Shown here: positions 25,871 to 34,686 of the stretch, piece by piece
How positions within the stretch are numbered: the stretch's first letter is position 1
Layout: every line of letters starts with the position of its first letter
Assembly: GCA_963839925.1 (NCBI GenBank)
Contig: CAWIWV010000001.1
Coordinates: 310,001 to 374,000, forward strand
Source of the DNA: Bog-756 sp963839925
GTDB taxonomy: Bacteria > Actinomycetota > Acidimicrobiia > Acidimicrobiales > RAAP-2
Reading direction: 5' to 3'
DNA: 64,000 nucleotides
The notes under the pieces: model-generated
Database searches by the model: none
What the model was told of the DNA's origin: nothing
Seen by the model: only the letters and a program-made list of their open reading frames with translations
Program-made: the position numbers and the translations under genes

Positions 25871-27238
25871 TCAGCGATCGAACAATGCTGGATCTGACCG
25901 CGCCGTCGGTCGCCGGCCGTCCTGCTTCTTCTGTTTCTTCTGACTCGGCCGTCTCGCATTTTTCGCCCGACCGCCATCGGGTGGATGTTCGGGAGGGTCC
26001 CAGCGCCACTCGCCCGAGTTGCGGGAGAGAGTGAAACCCTGGTGGGTCCGCTGGTAGTGATGCCCGGTGCAGAGACGGGCCAGGTTGTCGTAGGAGACCT
26101 CTCCGCCATCGGCAAAGGCCACCTGCCAGTGATCATGTTCCAGGCCCAAGCGTTTGTGGCAGCCCGGAACGACGCAGCGCTGATCACGCTCGAGAATTGC
26201 GGTCTTGAGCGACGCGGGGATGTGTCGACCGAGTCGGACCACGGTGCTCACGTCCACCCCGTCGGTGACGACCAGATCGCAGAGGGCATCGCCGAGTTGG
26301 TCCCGCGCCCAATCGACCGAGACCGGGCCGACCCCTGGAATCTCACAGACCTTGCCCGGGACGACCGAACCCCGTCGCAACGCTTCGAGATCCACCCGGA
26401 TGTGCATGACCTTTGTCGGACTGCCGCCCGATGAACTCTCGTGTGGGTCCGGAGGCGAACCATCCGACGGTTTGCCAGCCTTCGTACTCGACGTCGGAGC
26501 CCCCGTCATCAGTGCACACAGCGCATCTGCACGGTAGGCCTCGACCGCTTCGTACTGCCCCGACCTCCGAGCCTCTTTGAAGAGTCGATCGACCCGGGAG
26601 TCGAGGGCCGCGAGCACGCCGGCTCCCGCTTCGGGAGTGAGGTGGGCCTCGAGACAGAACGCACCCTCCGCGTCGGTGTACGTCCGACAGCGCCGCTTTT
26701 CGTGGAGTGCCTTCCGGTGACGGGCGGCGTCTTCGGCCGAACGTCCCTCGGCCTTGGCCCGGAGGCAGCGCTCTTTCAACTCTTGCAGGGAGTCTCTCTG
26801 AGTCCCCTTGATCAGATCCTGTTCGCAGCTCGGGTTGACGGCGACCGCGTCGCTGACCAGGGTCGCCTGCGAGGATGTGAGCTTCCCGCCCCGAAGCGCC
26901 TCCTCCACCCGTGGCTGCGAAGAGAGAGCCTCCCCGACCTTGAGGATCCCCAAGGCTTCGCCCTTGGAGGAGCCGGTGACCGATGACAGCCACTCGTCGG
27001 GAGTGCGATGGCCGGAGCGGTGGTGAGGATTTCCTTCTGCGGCCCTGGATGCCGACAGTGTCTCCCCGGCGACACACAACCGCTTTCCGCGCTCGAACAG
27101 GCTGACCAACGAGGCGGCGTCGGTGACCGAGTACCGCCCGGGCTCGAAACCTGCAACAAACGAGGCGACGGTTTCGACCGCCGACGCAAGGGTGGCAGCT
27201 TCGCCCGTGAACTTCGTTGCCTCCTTGCCTGCCCGCAT
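25871..27238 (-). CDS. DUF222 / 13E12-type protein with C-terminal HNH nuclease domain
   Basis: 455 aa from the ATG at 27238; upstream in-frame sequence is only Trp/Gly/Val low complexity from repeats and is excluded. The N-terminal two thirds match the helical DUF222 domain common in actinobacteria (GHRTPDEWLSSVTGSSKGEALGILKVGEAL region). The C-terminal HNH motif is CVVPGCHKRLGLEHDHWQ followed by YDNLARLCTGHHYQRTHQGF, with its metal-binding Cys pairs and His residues intact. Such proteins are frequent, repeat-like paralogues, some mobile-intron related. The basic tail is Lys/Arg/Gln-rich. Its cellular role is unknown. Confidence 0.88.
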   Translation of the reverse strand: MRAGKEATKFTGEAATLASAVETVASFVAGFEPGRYSVTDAASLVSLFERGKRLCVAGETLSASRAAEGNPHHRSGHRTPDEWLSSVTGSSKGEALGILKVGEALSSQPRVEEALRGGKLTSSQATLVSDAVAVNPSCEQDLIKGTQRDSLQELKERCLRAKAEGRSAEDAARHRKALHEKRRCRTYTDAEGAFCLEAHLTPEAGAGVLAALDSRVDRLFKEARRSGQYEAVEAYRADALCALMTGAPTSSTKAGKPSDGSPPDPHESSSGGSPTKVMHIRVDLEALRRGSVVPGKVCEIPGVGPVSVDWARDQLGDALCDLVVTDGVDVSTVVRLGRHIPASLKTAILERDQRCVVPGCHKRLGLEHDHWQVAFADGGEVSYDNLARLCTGHHYQRTHQGFTLSRNSGEWRWDPPEHPPDGGRAKNARRPSQKKQKKQDGRRPTARSDPALFDR

Positions 27239-27296
27239 GGGTAGATCACACCACAAGGGTGTGACGGTTACGATCCGTTGGTGAGAGCCGCAACCC

Positions 27297-27399
27297 CGGC
27301 CCCGACCCAACCCCGACCCCGACCCCGGCCCCAACCCCAACCCAACGCCAACCCAAACCCAAACCCAAACCCAACGCCAACCCAAACCCCAACCCAAAC
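27297..27399. repeat. G/T-rich telomere-like tract between glpX and the DUF222 gene
   Basis: On the minus strand, directly after the glpX stop, the sequence is made of GGGTTT, GGGTT and GGGGTC units, including three consecutive GGGTTT units around 27351-27370. Many runs of three to four G make it a strong G-quadruplex candidate in the shared glpX/DUF222 transcript sense. Confidence 0.85.
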
Positions 27400-28395
27400 T
27401 CAGCTGAATTCGATGGCGCTGTACTCGGCGAGCTTGTGGAGCGGATGCTTGGCGGAGATGAGCCGGACCGTCCCCGACTTGGAGCGCATCACGAGCGACT
27501 GGGTGGCTGCGCCGAACTCGTCGTAGCGGACGCCGTGCAGGAGCTCGCCGTCGGTGATGCCGGTGGCGGCGAAGAAACAGTTGTCACCGCGGACCAGATC
27601 GTCGGTGGTCAACACCGCATCGAGGTCGTACCCAGCGGCCACAGCAGCGGACCGCTCACCCTCATCACGAGGCCACAAACGTCCCTGGATCTCGCCGCCC
27701 ATCGACTTCAACGCCGCGGCCGCGATGACCCCCTCGGGAGTGCCGCCGATGCCGATCAACAGGTCGACCCCGGTGTCGGGCCAGGCGGTGGCGATCGCAC
27801 CGGCCACGTCGCCGTCGGTGATCAAGCGGATGCGGGCGCCGGTGCTCCGCACTTCGCCGATGAGATCACCGTGCCGGTCCCGATCCAGGATGCACACGGT
27901 GAGATCGCGGACGCTGGTCCCCTTGGCCTTGGCCACCGCCCTCAGATTGTCCTCGATCGGTGCGGCGATGTCGATGCACCCGGTGGCGCGTGGACCGACG
28001 GCCAGCTTCTCCATGTAGACGCACGGCCCCGGGTCGAACATGGTGCCCTCTTCGGAGACCGCGATGACCGCGAGGGCGCCACCTCGGCCGAGTGCGGTCG
28101 GGGTGGTGCCGTCGATCGGGTCGACCGCGATGTCCGCCTTGGGCGGGGTGCCGTCGCCGATCCGCTCGCCGTTGTAGAGCATGGGGGCGTGGTCCTTCTC
28201 GCCCTCACCGATGACCACGACCCCGTCCATGGCGATGGTCGAGAGCACGATCCGCATGGCGTTGACCGCCGCGCCATCGGCGCCCTCCTTGTCGCCCCGG
28301 CCCATCCAGCGAGAGGCGGCCAGGGCGGCTGCTTCGGTGACCCGAACCAGCTCCATCGCCAAATTTCGATCGGGTGCCTGGGGGTCGACTGCCAC
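27400..28395 (-). CDS. glpX: Class II fructose-1,6-bisphosphatase (GlpX)
   Basis: 331 aa metal-dependent phosphatase of gluconeogenesis. Signatures: GRGDKEGADGAAVNAMR near residue 32, VVIGEGEKDHAPMLYNGE (metal site), DPIDGTTPTALGRGGALAVIAVSE (the DPIDGT motif) and LIGIGGTPEGVIAAAALKSMGG. The start is GTG at 28395; a TATCGT -10-like box lies 8 bases upstream. This is the usual FBPase of actinobacteria. Divergent from murA. Confidence 0.96.
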   Translation of the reverse strand: MAVDPQAPDRNLAMELVRVTEAAALAASRWMGRGDKEGADGAAVNAMRIVLSTIAMDGVVVIGEGEKDHAPMLYNGERIGDGTPPKADIAVDPIDGTTPTALGRGGALAVIAVSEEGTMFDPGPCVYMEKLAVGPRATGCIDIAAPIEDNLRAVAKAKGTSVRDLTVCILDRDRHGDLIGEVRSTGARIRLITDGDVAGAIATAWPDTGVDLLIGIGGTPEGVIAAAALKSMGGEIQGRLWPRDEGERSAAVAAGYDLDAVLTTDDLVRGDNCFFAATGITDGELLHGVRYDEFGAATQSLVMRSKSGTVRLISAKHPLHKLAEYSAIEFS

Positions 28396-28467
28396 GGCTC
28401 ATGACGATAGTTGCTGGGAAGAAGCCACTGCGGCGGACGCGGCGGACCACCACCGCTTCGCTGGCGC

Positions 28468-28513
28468 TCAGCTACCCCTGGCGCCCGCGTTCAGCTACCC
28501 CTGGCGCCCGCGT
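28468..28513. repeat. Perfect 23-bp tandem duplication between glpX and murA
   Basis: A 23-base unit beginning CAGCTACCCCTGGCGCCC occupies 28468-28490 and is repeated exactly at 28491-28513. It lies in the divergent promoter region of glpX and murA, and no gene covers it. Confidence 0.9.
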
Positions 28514-28575
28514 TCAGCGACCAGCATCGCTCGCGCGGAGCGACCCGCAGACCACCATCGCCCGAAGCGATACCG

Positions 28576-29892
28576 ATGAGGCGCAATACTTGCCGGGTGG
28601 ACAGGCACCTGGACAGGCTCATCGTGGTATCGAACGGCCCGCTCGCAGGCAGCGTCCGAGCCGGTGGCGCCAAGAACTCGGTGCTGAAGCTGATGGCCGC
28701 CTGCCTCCTGGCAGAAGGTCGTCACGTCCTCAACAACGTCCCCCGGATCACCGACGTCGACATCATGGGAGAGCTCCTCGGAGCGATGGGCGTCGAGGTC
28801 GAGCGCCGACCCGAGGCCCCCGACCAACTCATCGTGACGACGCCCGCCGACATCACTCCCGAAGCACCTTACGAACTGGTGGAGAAGATGCGAGCCTCGG
28901 TGGTCGTCCTCGGGCCGCTGCTTTCTCGGTGCGGATGGGCAAAGGTGTCGCTCCCCGGTGGCGACGACTTCGGACCCCGACCCATCGACATGCACTTGCA
29001 CGCCCTGGAGACGATGGGCGCCGCCTTCGAGTCCTCCCACGGTTACGTCGAGGCGAGGGTCGACTCGACGGTCGCCTCGGTGCCGCGCCTGATCGGTACA
29101 AGAGTGGTGCTCGAGTATCCCAGCCACACCGGCACCGACAACGTGTTGATGGCGGCGGTGCGGGCCAAGGGGACCACGACCATCGAGAACGCGGCACGAG
29201 AGCCCGAAGTGCGCGACCTCGCCGACTTCCTCAACGCGATGGGCGCGCGCATCAGTGGTGCGGGTACCTCGCGCATCGAGGTCGAAGGGGTCGACGAGCT
29301 CCACCCGGCGACCCACACGGTGATCCCCGACCGTCTGGTCGTCGCGACCTTTCTTGTCGCGGCCGGACTGGCCGGCGGCGAGGTGGTGGTCGAGGACGGG
29401 AGGCCCGACCACATGGACATGTTGATCCGCAAGCTGGGTGCCGCGGGCATCGAGATCACTCAGGGTCCCGACGGGCTCCGCTCCGCCCGGAACAGTGACA
29501 CCCGCCTCCAGTCCGTCGACGTGGCCACCCTTCCCTACCCGGGGTTCGCGACCGACTACAAGCCACTGCTGGTTACGTTGCTCACGGTGGCCCAGGGGGT
29601 CGGCATCGTGACCGAGAACCTCTTCTTCGGTCGCTTCCGCTACGTGGAAGAGCTGCGCCGGATGGGCGCGGACATCAGGACCGAGGGCCACCATGCGGTC
29701 GTCCGGGGGGTCGAGCGGCTTTCGGGGGCGCCGGTGCGGGCCTTCGACGTGCGGGCCGGTGCCGCGCTTGTGCTCGCGGGTCTGGTCGCCGACGGCGAGA
29801 CCGTGATCACCGACGCCCACCACATCGACCGCGGGTACGAGGACCTCGACGGAAAGCTGCGGACGCTCGGCGCCACCGTGTTCCGGGCCTGA
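28576..29892 (+). CDS. murA: UDP-N-acetylglucosamine 1-carboxyvinyltransferase, Asp-type active site
   Basis: 438 aa from the ATG at 28576 (GTG at 28597 is an alternative). It adds enolpyruvate to UDP-GlcNAc, the first committed step of peptidoglycan synthesis. GAKNSVLKLMAACLL carries the Lys-Asn pair; the active-site loop reads VSLPGGDDFGPRPID. The catalytic Cys of most MurA (PGGC) is Asp130 here (GAC at 28963). Cys-to-Asp is known in Mycobacterium, Chlamydia and others to keep activity and give intrinsic fosfomycin resistance. TDYKPLLVTLLTVAQG and the terminal ERGYEDLD-like segment are present. Upstream in-frame sequence is repeats and is not used. Confidence 0.93.
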   Translation: MRRNTCRVDRHLDRLIVVSNGPLAGSVRAGGAKNSVLKLMAACLLAEGRHVLNNVPRITDVDIMGELLGAMGVEVERRPEAPDQLIVTTPADITPEAPYELVEKMRASVVVLGPLLSRCGWAKVSLPGGDDFGPRPIDMHLHALETMGAAFESSHGYVEARVDSTVASVPRLIGTRVVLEYPSHTGTDNVLMAAVRAKGTTTIENAAREPEVRDLADFLNAMGARISGAGTSRIEVEGVDELHPATHTVIPDRLVVATFLVAAGLAGGEVVVEDGRPDHMDMLIRKLGAAGIEITQGPDGLRSARNSDTRLQSVDVATLPYPGFATDYKPLLVTLLTVAQGVGIVTENLFFGRFRYVEELRRMGADIRTEGHHAVVRGVERLSGAPVRAFDVRAGAALVLAGLVADGETVITDAHHIDRGYEDLDGKLRTLGATVFRA

Positions 29893-29937
29893 ACCGCCGT
29901 TCCGGGCCTGAACCGCCGTTCCGCCCCCGAACCGCCC
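29881..29937. repeat. 19-bp repeat spanning the murA stop codon
   Basis: TTCCGGGCCTGAACCGCCG at 29881-29899 includes the murA TGA. It is repeated perfectly at 29900-29918, with a degenerate third copy at 29919-29937. The period is not a multiple of three. Confidence 0.92.
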
Positions 29938-29990
29938 CTAGCCCAGATTCGCACTCTCCCCCGACCGCTCCCGTCTACGCTCGTCACGCC

Positions 29991-31004
29991 ATGACCGGCC
30001 GCCGCACCACCGAACCAGCGACCCTGTTCGACGAGGCGCGCGCCGGAAACCGGGTGGCGCTCGCCCGTCTCCTCTCGATGGTGGAACGGGGAGGGGAGGG
30101 GTCACGCACGGTCTCCCGCCTGGCCTGCCAAGACCCCGGGGACGCGTATACGGTCGGGATCACCGGAGCCCCCGGGGCGGGCAAGTCGACCTTGACCGAC
30201 CGGCTGATCACCAGGGCGAGGGAGCGCGGACTCGAAGGTCCCGGCCAGGTCGGCATCCTCGCGATCGATCCCTCGTCCCCCTTCTCGGGCGGGGCGATCC
30301 TCGGTGACCGGATCCGGATGCAGGACCACGCCCTCGACGAGGGGGTCTTCATCCGGTCGATGGCCACCCGCGGGCACCTGGGCGGGCTGGCGGTGGCCGT
30401 GCCGGACGCGGTCCGGGTGCTCTCCTCCGCGGGACTCCCGATGGTGATGATCGAAACGGTGGGCGTGGGTCAACAGGAGGTCGAGGTGGCCGCGGCCACC
30501 GATACGACCCTGGTGGTGGTCAACCCCGGCTGGGGAGACGCGATCCAGGCCAACAAGGCCGGGCTGCTCGAGATCGCGGACCTCTTCGTCGTCAACAAGG
30601 CCGACCGCCCAGGAGCACTCGAGACGAGGCGCGACCTGGAGAACATGCTCGACCTCACCGAGCTCGGTGCGTGGCGGCCACCGATCATCGAGACGACCGC
30701 CTCTGCCGGCACCGGGGTCGACGAGCTGTGGGAAGCGATCGTGAACCACCGGACCCATCAGATCGAGGCCGGCGCACTCGAGGAGGCTCGGCGCCGACGG
30801 AGAAGGGACGAGCTCGCCCAGTTGCTCGCGGCACACGTGGAGCGACGCATCGGTCAGGCCATGGCGTCCCAACCGCTGGCCGGGGTCGCCGAGGCAGTCG
30901 CAAAGGGAACGCTCGATCCCTACGAGGCGGCCGAACAGGTGCTCGACGACGTGGTCGCCGGTTGGAACCGGCCGGCATCCGAAGCAAAGAAGCAACCAGA
31001 GTGA
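29991..31004 (+). CDS. meaB: MeaB/ArgK-type P-loop GTPase (methylmalonyl-CoA mutase chaperone)
   Basis: 337 aa G3E GTPase. Motifs: GITGAPGAGKSTLTD (G1), AIDPSSPFSGGAILGDRIRM, SMATRGHLGGLA, the G3 region ETVGVGQQEVEVA and NKAD (G4). Family members protect and reload adenosylcobalamin mutases. No mutase gene is adjacent here, so its partner must lie elsewhere. The stop overlaps the treS GTG (GTGA), an unexpected pairing with a sugar enzyme. Confidence 0.93.
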   Translation: MTGRRTTEPATLFDEARAGNRVALARLLSMVERGGEGSRTVSRLACQDPGDAYTVGITGAPGAGKSTLTDRLITRARERGLEGPGQVGILAIDPSSPFSGGAILGDRIRMQDHALDEGVFIRSMATRGHLGGLAVAVPDAVRVLSSAGLPMVMIETVGVGQQEVEVAAATDTTLVVVNPGWGDAIQANKAGLLEIADLFVVNKADRPGALETRRDLENMLDLTELGAWRPPIIETTASAGTGVDELWEAIVNHRTHQIEAGALEEARRRRRRDELAQLLAAHVERRIGQAMASQPLAGVAEAVAKGTLDPYEAAEQVLDDVVAGWNRPASEAKKQPE

Positions 31005-32680
31005 GGATCCAACGCGAGCCGGTGCCTCCGGCAGAGGAGGACCCGCTGTGGTTCCAACGGGCGATCTTCTACGAGGTCTTCATCCGGGGATTCTTCGACG
31101 GCAACAACGACGGGGTGGGCGACATCCCCGGGCTCATCGCGAAGCTCGACTACCTGCAGTGGCTGGGTGTCGACTGCATCTGGCTTCTCCCGTTCTATCC
31201 GTCGCCCCTCCGGGATGGCGGTTACGACATCAGCGACTTCACCTCGGTGCACCCCGAGAGCGGCACGGTCGACGACCTGAAGAGACTGCTCGAGGAGGCC
31301 CACGCCCGGGGGATCCGGGTGATCGCCGATCTGGTGATGAACCACACCAGCGACCAGCATCCCTGGTTCGTCGAGTCGAGGCAGAGCCGCGGCAATCCGA
31401 AGGCCGACTGGTACGTCTGGAACGACGACGACCAGCGGTGGCCCGAAGCGCGAGTGGTCTTCGTCGACGTCGAGAAGAGCAACTGGACCTACGAGGAGCA
31501 GCGCGACCAGTACTACTGGCATCGCTTCTACCACCACCAGCCGGACCTCAACTACGACAATCCCGAGGTCGGAGACGCCATGTTGGACGTGGTCCGTTTC
31601 TGGCTGGACCTCGGGCTCGACGGGTTCCGGCTCGACGCGGTGCCCTTCCTCTTCCAAGCGGACGGGACATCGGGCGAGAACCTGCCCGAGACCCACGCGT
31701 TCATCCGTCGCATCCGCGCCGAGATGAACGAGCACTACCCCGGACGCATCCTCCTCGCCGAAGCGAACGGGTGGCCGGTCGACGTCGCCGACTACTTCGG
31801 CAACGACGACGAGTGCCATCTCTGCTTCAACTTCCCGTTGATGCCGCGCCTCTTCATGGCGGTGCGACGCGAGCAGAGCTATCCGATCACCGAGATCCTG
31901 GCCCAGACTCCCGATCCACCCGGCGACGCGCAGTGGGCGATCTTCCTACGCAATCACGACGAGCTCACCCTCGAGATGGTCTCCGAGGAGGAGCGCGACT
32001 ACCTGTTCGCCGAGTACGCCAAGGACCCCCGGATGAAGCGGCACATGGGTATCGGGCGCCGGCTCGCCCCGCTGCTCGATCGCGACCGGCGGCTCTCCGA
32101 GCTGCTCTACTACCTGTTGTTCACCCTGCCGGGGAGTCCGGTCCTCTACTACGGGGACGAGATCCAGATGGGCGACAACCTCTACCTCGGCGACCGCGAC
32201 TCGGTCCGGACCCCGATGCAGTGGACGCCCGACCGCAACGGCGGGTTCAGCCGGGCCGACTTCGCACAGCTGTACCTACCCCCCCTGATGGACCCGGTCT
32301 ACGGGTACTCTGCGGTGAACGTCGAGGCAGAGGAGCGGAACACGAGCTCCTTCTTGCACTGGATGCGGAGGATCCTGGCGGTGCGCCGCGAGTTCCCCGT
32401 CCTCGGAACCGGCGGTCTCGACCTGGTGGCCTCGGCCAACCCGTCAGTGCTCGCCTTCGTCCGGTGGGCAGCGGATCGGCCCGACCGGGGTCCGGTCAAT
32501 CCCGTGTTGTGCGTGCACAACCTGAGCCCGCTGGCCCACCCGGCTGAGTTGCAGGTCGAACGGTGGGAAGGTCGCCAGCCCATCGAGCTGCTCGGGCGGG
32601 TGGCCTTTCCGCTCATCGGTCGGGAGCCCTACCCGGTGACCCTCGGCTCCTACGGATCCCTCTGCTTCGAGCTCGCCTGA
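31001..32680 (+). CDS. treS: Trehalose synthase / maltose alpha-D-glucosyltransferase
   Basis: 559 aa GH13 enzyme that isomerises maltose and trehalose. The GTG at 31001 overlaps the meaB stop; a longer open frame upstream is a shadow. TreS-type motifs: FYEVFIRGFFDGNNDGVGDI, DCIWLLPFYPSPLRDGGYDI, LVMNHTSDQHPWF, the nucleophile Asp in GFRLDAVPFL, the acid/base Glu in LLAEANGWP and the transition-state Asp in FLRNHDELTLEM. VLYYGDEIQMGDN and RTPMQWTPDRNGGFS are also typical. No fused maltokinase domain is present. Confidence 0.95.
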   Translation: MRIQREPVPPAEEDPLWFQRAIFYEVFIRGFFDGNNDGVGDIPGLIAKLDYLQWLGVDCIWLLPFYPSPLRDGGYDISDFTSVHPESGTVDDLKRLLEEAHARGIRVIADLVMNHTSDQHPWFVESRQSRGNPKADWYVWNDDDQRWPEARVVFVDVEKSNWTYEEQRDQYYWHRFYHHQPDLNYDNPEVGDAMLDVVRFWLDLGLDGFRLDAVPFLFQADGTSGENLPETHAFIRRIRAEMNEHYPGRILLAEANGWPVDVADYFGNDDECHLCFNFPLMPRLFMAVRREQSYPITEILAQTPDPPGDAQWAIFLRNHDELTLEMVSEEERDYLFAEYAKDPRMKRHMGIGRRLAPLLDRDRRLSELLYYLLFTLPGSPVLYYGDEIQMGDNLYLGDRDSVRTPMQWTPDRNGGFSRADFAQLYLPPLMDPVYGYSAVNVEAEERNTSSFLHWMRRILAVRREFPVLGTGGLDLVASANPSVLAFVRWAADRPDRGPVNPVLCVHNLSPLAHPAELQVERWEGRQPIELLGRVAFPLIGREPYPVTLGSYGSLCFELA

Positions 32681-32769
32681 GACTTCTTCCCGAACTTCCT
32701 CGGCTCCGAACTGCCTCTGTTCAGTGCCGGCCTCGGCTCCCGAGCCGGGCAAATCCGAGCAAGAACTCC

Positions 32770-33765
32770 TCAGCCGGCCTGGGCCACCGGATCCTGCACG
32801 GCCAGCTCGTGTGCGGCCTCTTCGGGGTTGACGATGTTGATCAACACCCCGGTGCCGAGCTCGAACCCGGCGACGGTCGTCAACTTGGGCACGACGTGAA
32901 CGTGCCAGTGGTAGGGCTCGGGGGCCCGGTAGGGGGCCGAGTGGAAGACCAGGTTGTAGGCGATGTCGCCCACCACGTCCCGGAGCCTGGCAAGAGCGAT
33001 CCGCAGCGCCCTGCCGACCGCCACCAGATCGGCCTGCGAACTGTGATGCAGATGCGGGCCGTGGTTGCGGGGCACGACCAGCATCTCGTAGGGGGCGCCG
33101 CTCCAGAAGGGGCAGATGACCAGCACCCGTTCGTCGGCGTAGACGACCCGGTGGTTGACGTTCTCCTCGGCGTCCACCGTGGTGCACAGCAGGCACCGTC
33201 CGGCGAACCGGGCGAAGCCGGCCTGCTCTTCGACCAACTCCCGCGGCACGAAGGACATCCCGAGCAGCTGGCCGTGGGGATGCTCGATCGAGGCACCCGC
33301 CTCGCGCCCGGCGTTGACGATGGCCTGGCTGTAGCGGAGCCCCGGGATCTGTGAGTGCTCCTCGATGCGGTCCTTGATCGCGGTCATCACCGCACTGGTC
33401 TGCTCGTCGCTCAGCATCGACCACGAGTTCTGGTGGTTCGGCGAGAGCACGAACACCTCGTGGATGCCCCCGGCGGTCGCCTGGGTGAACACCGGCCCGC
33501 GGTTGGTGACGACGAAGGGGGCGTTTCCCTCGAAGGCGGGATACCGGTTGGGAACGACCCGGACCAACCACTCCCCGTCGGCACCGCGGGTCTCCAGCGC
33601 GGGGGTGACATTCTCTTCATTGCCGGGACAGAACGGACAGGGCTGTGAGGTGTCCGCCTGGATCGGTGCCAATCGCGGGGTGAAGGGCTGAGGGCGGCTG
33701 GCCCGGTCAGTGCTGACCACCACCCAGCGCCCCGTGAGGGGATCGAGTCGGAGCTGGTTCGTCAA
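32770..33765 (-). CDS. galT: Galactose-1-phosphate uridylyltransferase
   Basis: 331 aa, HIT superfamily, Leloir pathway transfer of UMP between UDP-glucose and galactose-1-phosphate. Visible: TGRWVVVSTDRASRP, the zinc-type pair CPFCPGNE near residue 42, the catalytic HPH in EHPHGQLLG around residue 160, and YHWHVHVVPKL near 290. The start is probably the TTG at 33765; no ribosome site is obvious. It is convergent with treS. A role in UDP-galactose supply for surface glycans or in galactose use is likely. Confidence 0.93.
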   Translation of the reverse strand: MTNQLRLDPLTGRWVVVSTDRASRPQPFTPRLAPIQADTSQPCPFCPGNEENVTPALETRGADGEWLVRVVPNRYPAFEGNAPFVVTNRGPVFTQATAGGIHEVFVLSPNHQNSWSMLSDEQTSAVMTAIKDRIEEHSQIPGLRYSQAIVNAGREAGASIEHPHGQLLGMSFVPRELVEEQAGFARFAGRCLLCTTVDAEENVNHRVVYADERVLVICPFWSGAPYEMLVVPRNHGPHLHHSSQADLVAVGRALRIALARLRDVVGDIAYNLVFHSAPYRAPEPYHWHVHVVPKLTTVAGFELGTGVLINIVNPEEAAHELAVQDPVAQAG

Positions 33766-34134
33766 GTTCGGGGGAGGCCTGTCTGGGGCCGCCAGATGTC
33801 AGTGGGCACGCTCGTCGCCACCTCGATTCCGTTGTTCCTTCAGCTGCTCTCGCTGAGCTTCATCCGCTTCCTGCCTTGTGCCATCAGCTTGGCAGCCTTG
33901 CCGTCGTTCGTGTGTGCACCAGCCAGGCAGTGTTCACCAGAAGCGCCCGGCACCGCAACGCCTAACGTAGCAATCTCGAATCGTCGGGGGTGGAACCGTC
34001 GGGATGCCATCCGGATGCCATCCGGATGGCATCGGGATGTCCTCGGTATGAACGGGACCGGGGTGGCCGGTCGGCTGGGAGCCGGCTGAGAGCCTGAGAG
34101 GGAAGGGGTTCGGCGGGATGCGAGAATCTCCCCG
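33766..34134. other. Intergenic region upstream of galT and the DUF2269-like gene
   Basis: About 370 bases without a convincing gene; short open frames on both strands have low-quality translations. It contains an 11-bp tandem repeat GGATGCCATCC (34002-34012, 34013-34023) overlapping a perfect 20-bp palindrome, GATGCCATCC/GGATGGCATC (34014-34033), about 100 bases before the gene at 34135. Confidence 0.6.
34014..34033. promoter_or_regulatory. Perfect 20-bp palindrome, possible operator
   Basis: GATGCCATCC followed directly by its reverse complement GGATGGCATC. It lies between the divergent galT and DUF2269-like genes. With no loop it is more like a dimeric-regulator site than a terminator. 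The regulator is unknown. Confidence 0.4.
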
Positions 34135-34629
34135 ATGGTGGCCACGCTGAGTATTCCCACCGCCACCGCTCTCGCTCGGAGTGCCGGGTACGACGTCGTG
34201 CTCTTGGCCCACGTGCTCAGCGCGTTGATCGGGCTGGGGGCGGTGATCGTGGCCGGAGGATGCGGGCTTGCCCTCCTGCGGTCCGGCCCGGGCTCGGAGG
34301 CGCTCCGTCGCTACTACCGACCGGGGACCAACTGGGCCGGGCGGATCATCGACCTGGTGCCGATCTTCGGGTTCGTACTGATCGGGTTGAGCAAGGGAGC
34401 CTGGTCCTTCTCCGACGCTTGGATCTCTGCGGGTCTGCTGCTCTGGGCGGTCGCAGCAGGGGTGGGGGAGCTCGCACTCTGGCCGGCCGAGCGTCGACTC
34501 CAGCAGGCGGTCGGCGATCCCGACACTTCGAGGGACGTTCGGTCGGACTGCATCACCGTGGTGATCGCCGCCTCGGCGATCGGCATCGTGGTGATCGTCG
34601 CCACTGTGGTGATGGTGGCCAAGCCCTGA
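34135..34629 (+). CDS. Four-helix integral membrane protein (DUF2269-like)
   Basis: 164 aa with four hydrophobic segments (about 20-48, 75-92, 97-115 and 140-162). The first helix VVLLAHVLSALIGLGAVIVAGG resembles the DUF2269 family of small predicted membrane proteins with a conserved His in helix 1. The start has no ribosome site; GAGAAT lies 7 bases before the ATG and could be a -10 for a leaderless message. Function unknown. Confidence 0.6.
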   Translation: MVATLSIPTATALARSAGYDVVLLAHVLSALIGLGAVIVAGGCGLALLRSGPGSEALRRYYRPGTNWAGRIIDLVPIFGFVLIGLSKGAWSFSDAWISAGLLLWAVAAGVGELALWPAERRLQQAVGDPDTSRDVRSDCITVVIAASAIGIVVIVATVVMVAKP

Positions 34630-34686
34630 CCGAGCCCTCGGCCGCTGAGCGCCGCCGTTCCTCTCTGCGTCACCGCGCTCCGCGCG

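Noticed and set aside
33796..34166. Small frames on both strands in the galT upstream gap
   Set aside because: No start signals, and the translations are dominated by the local repeats.
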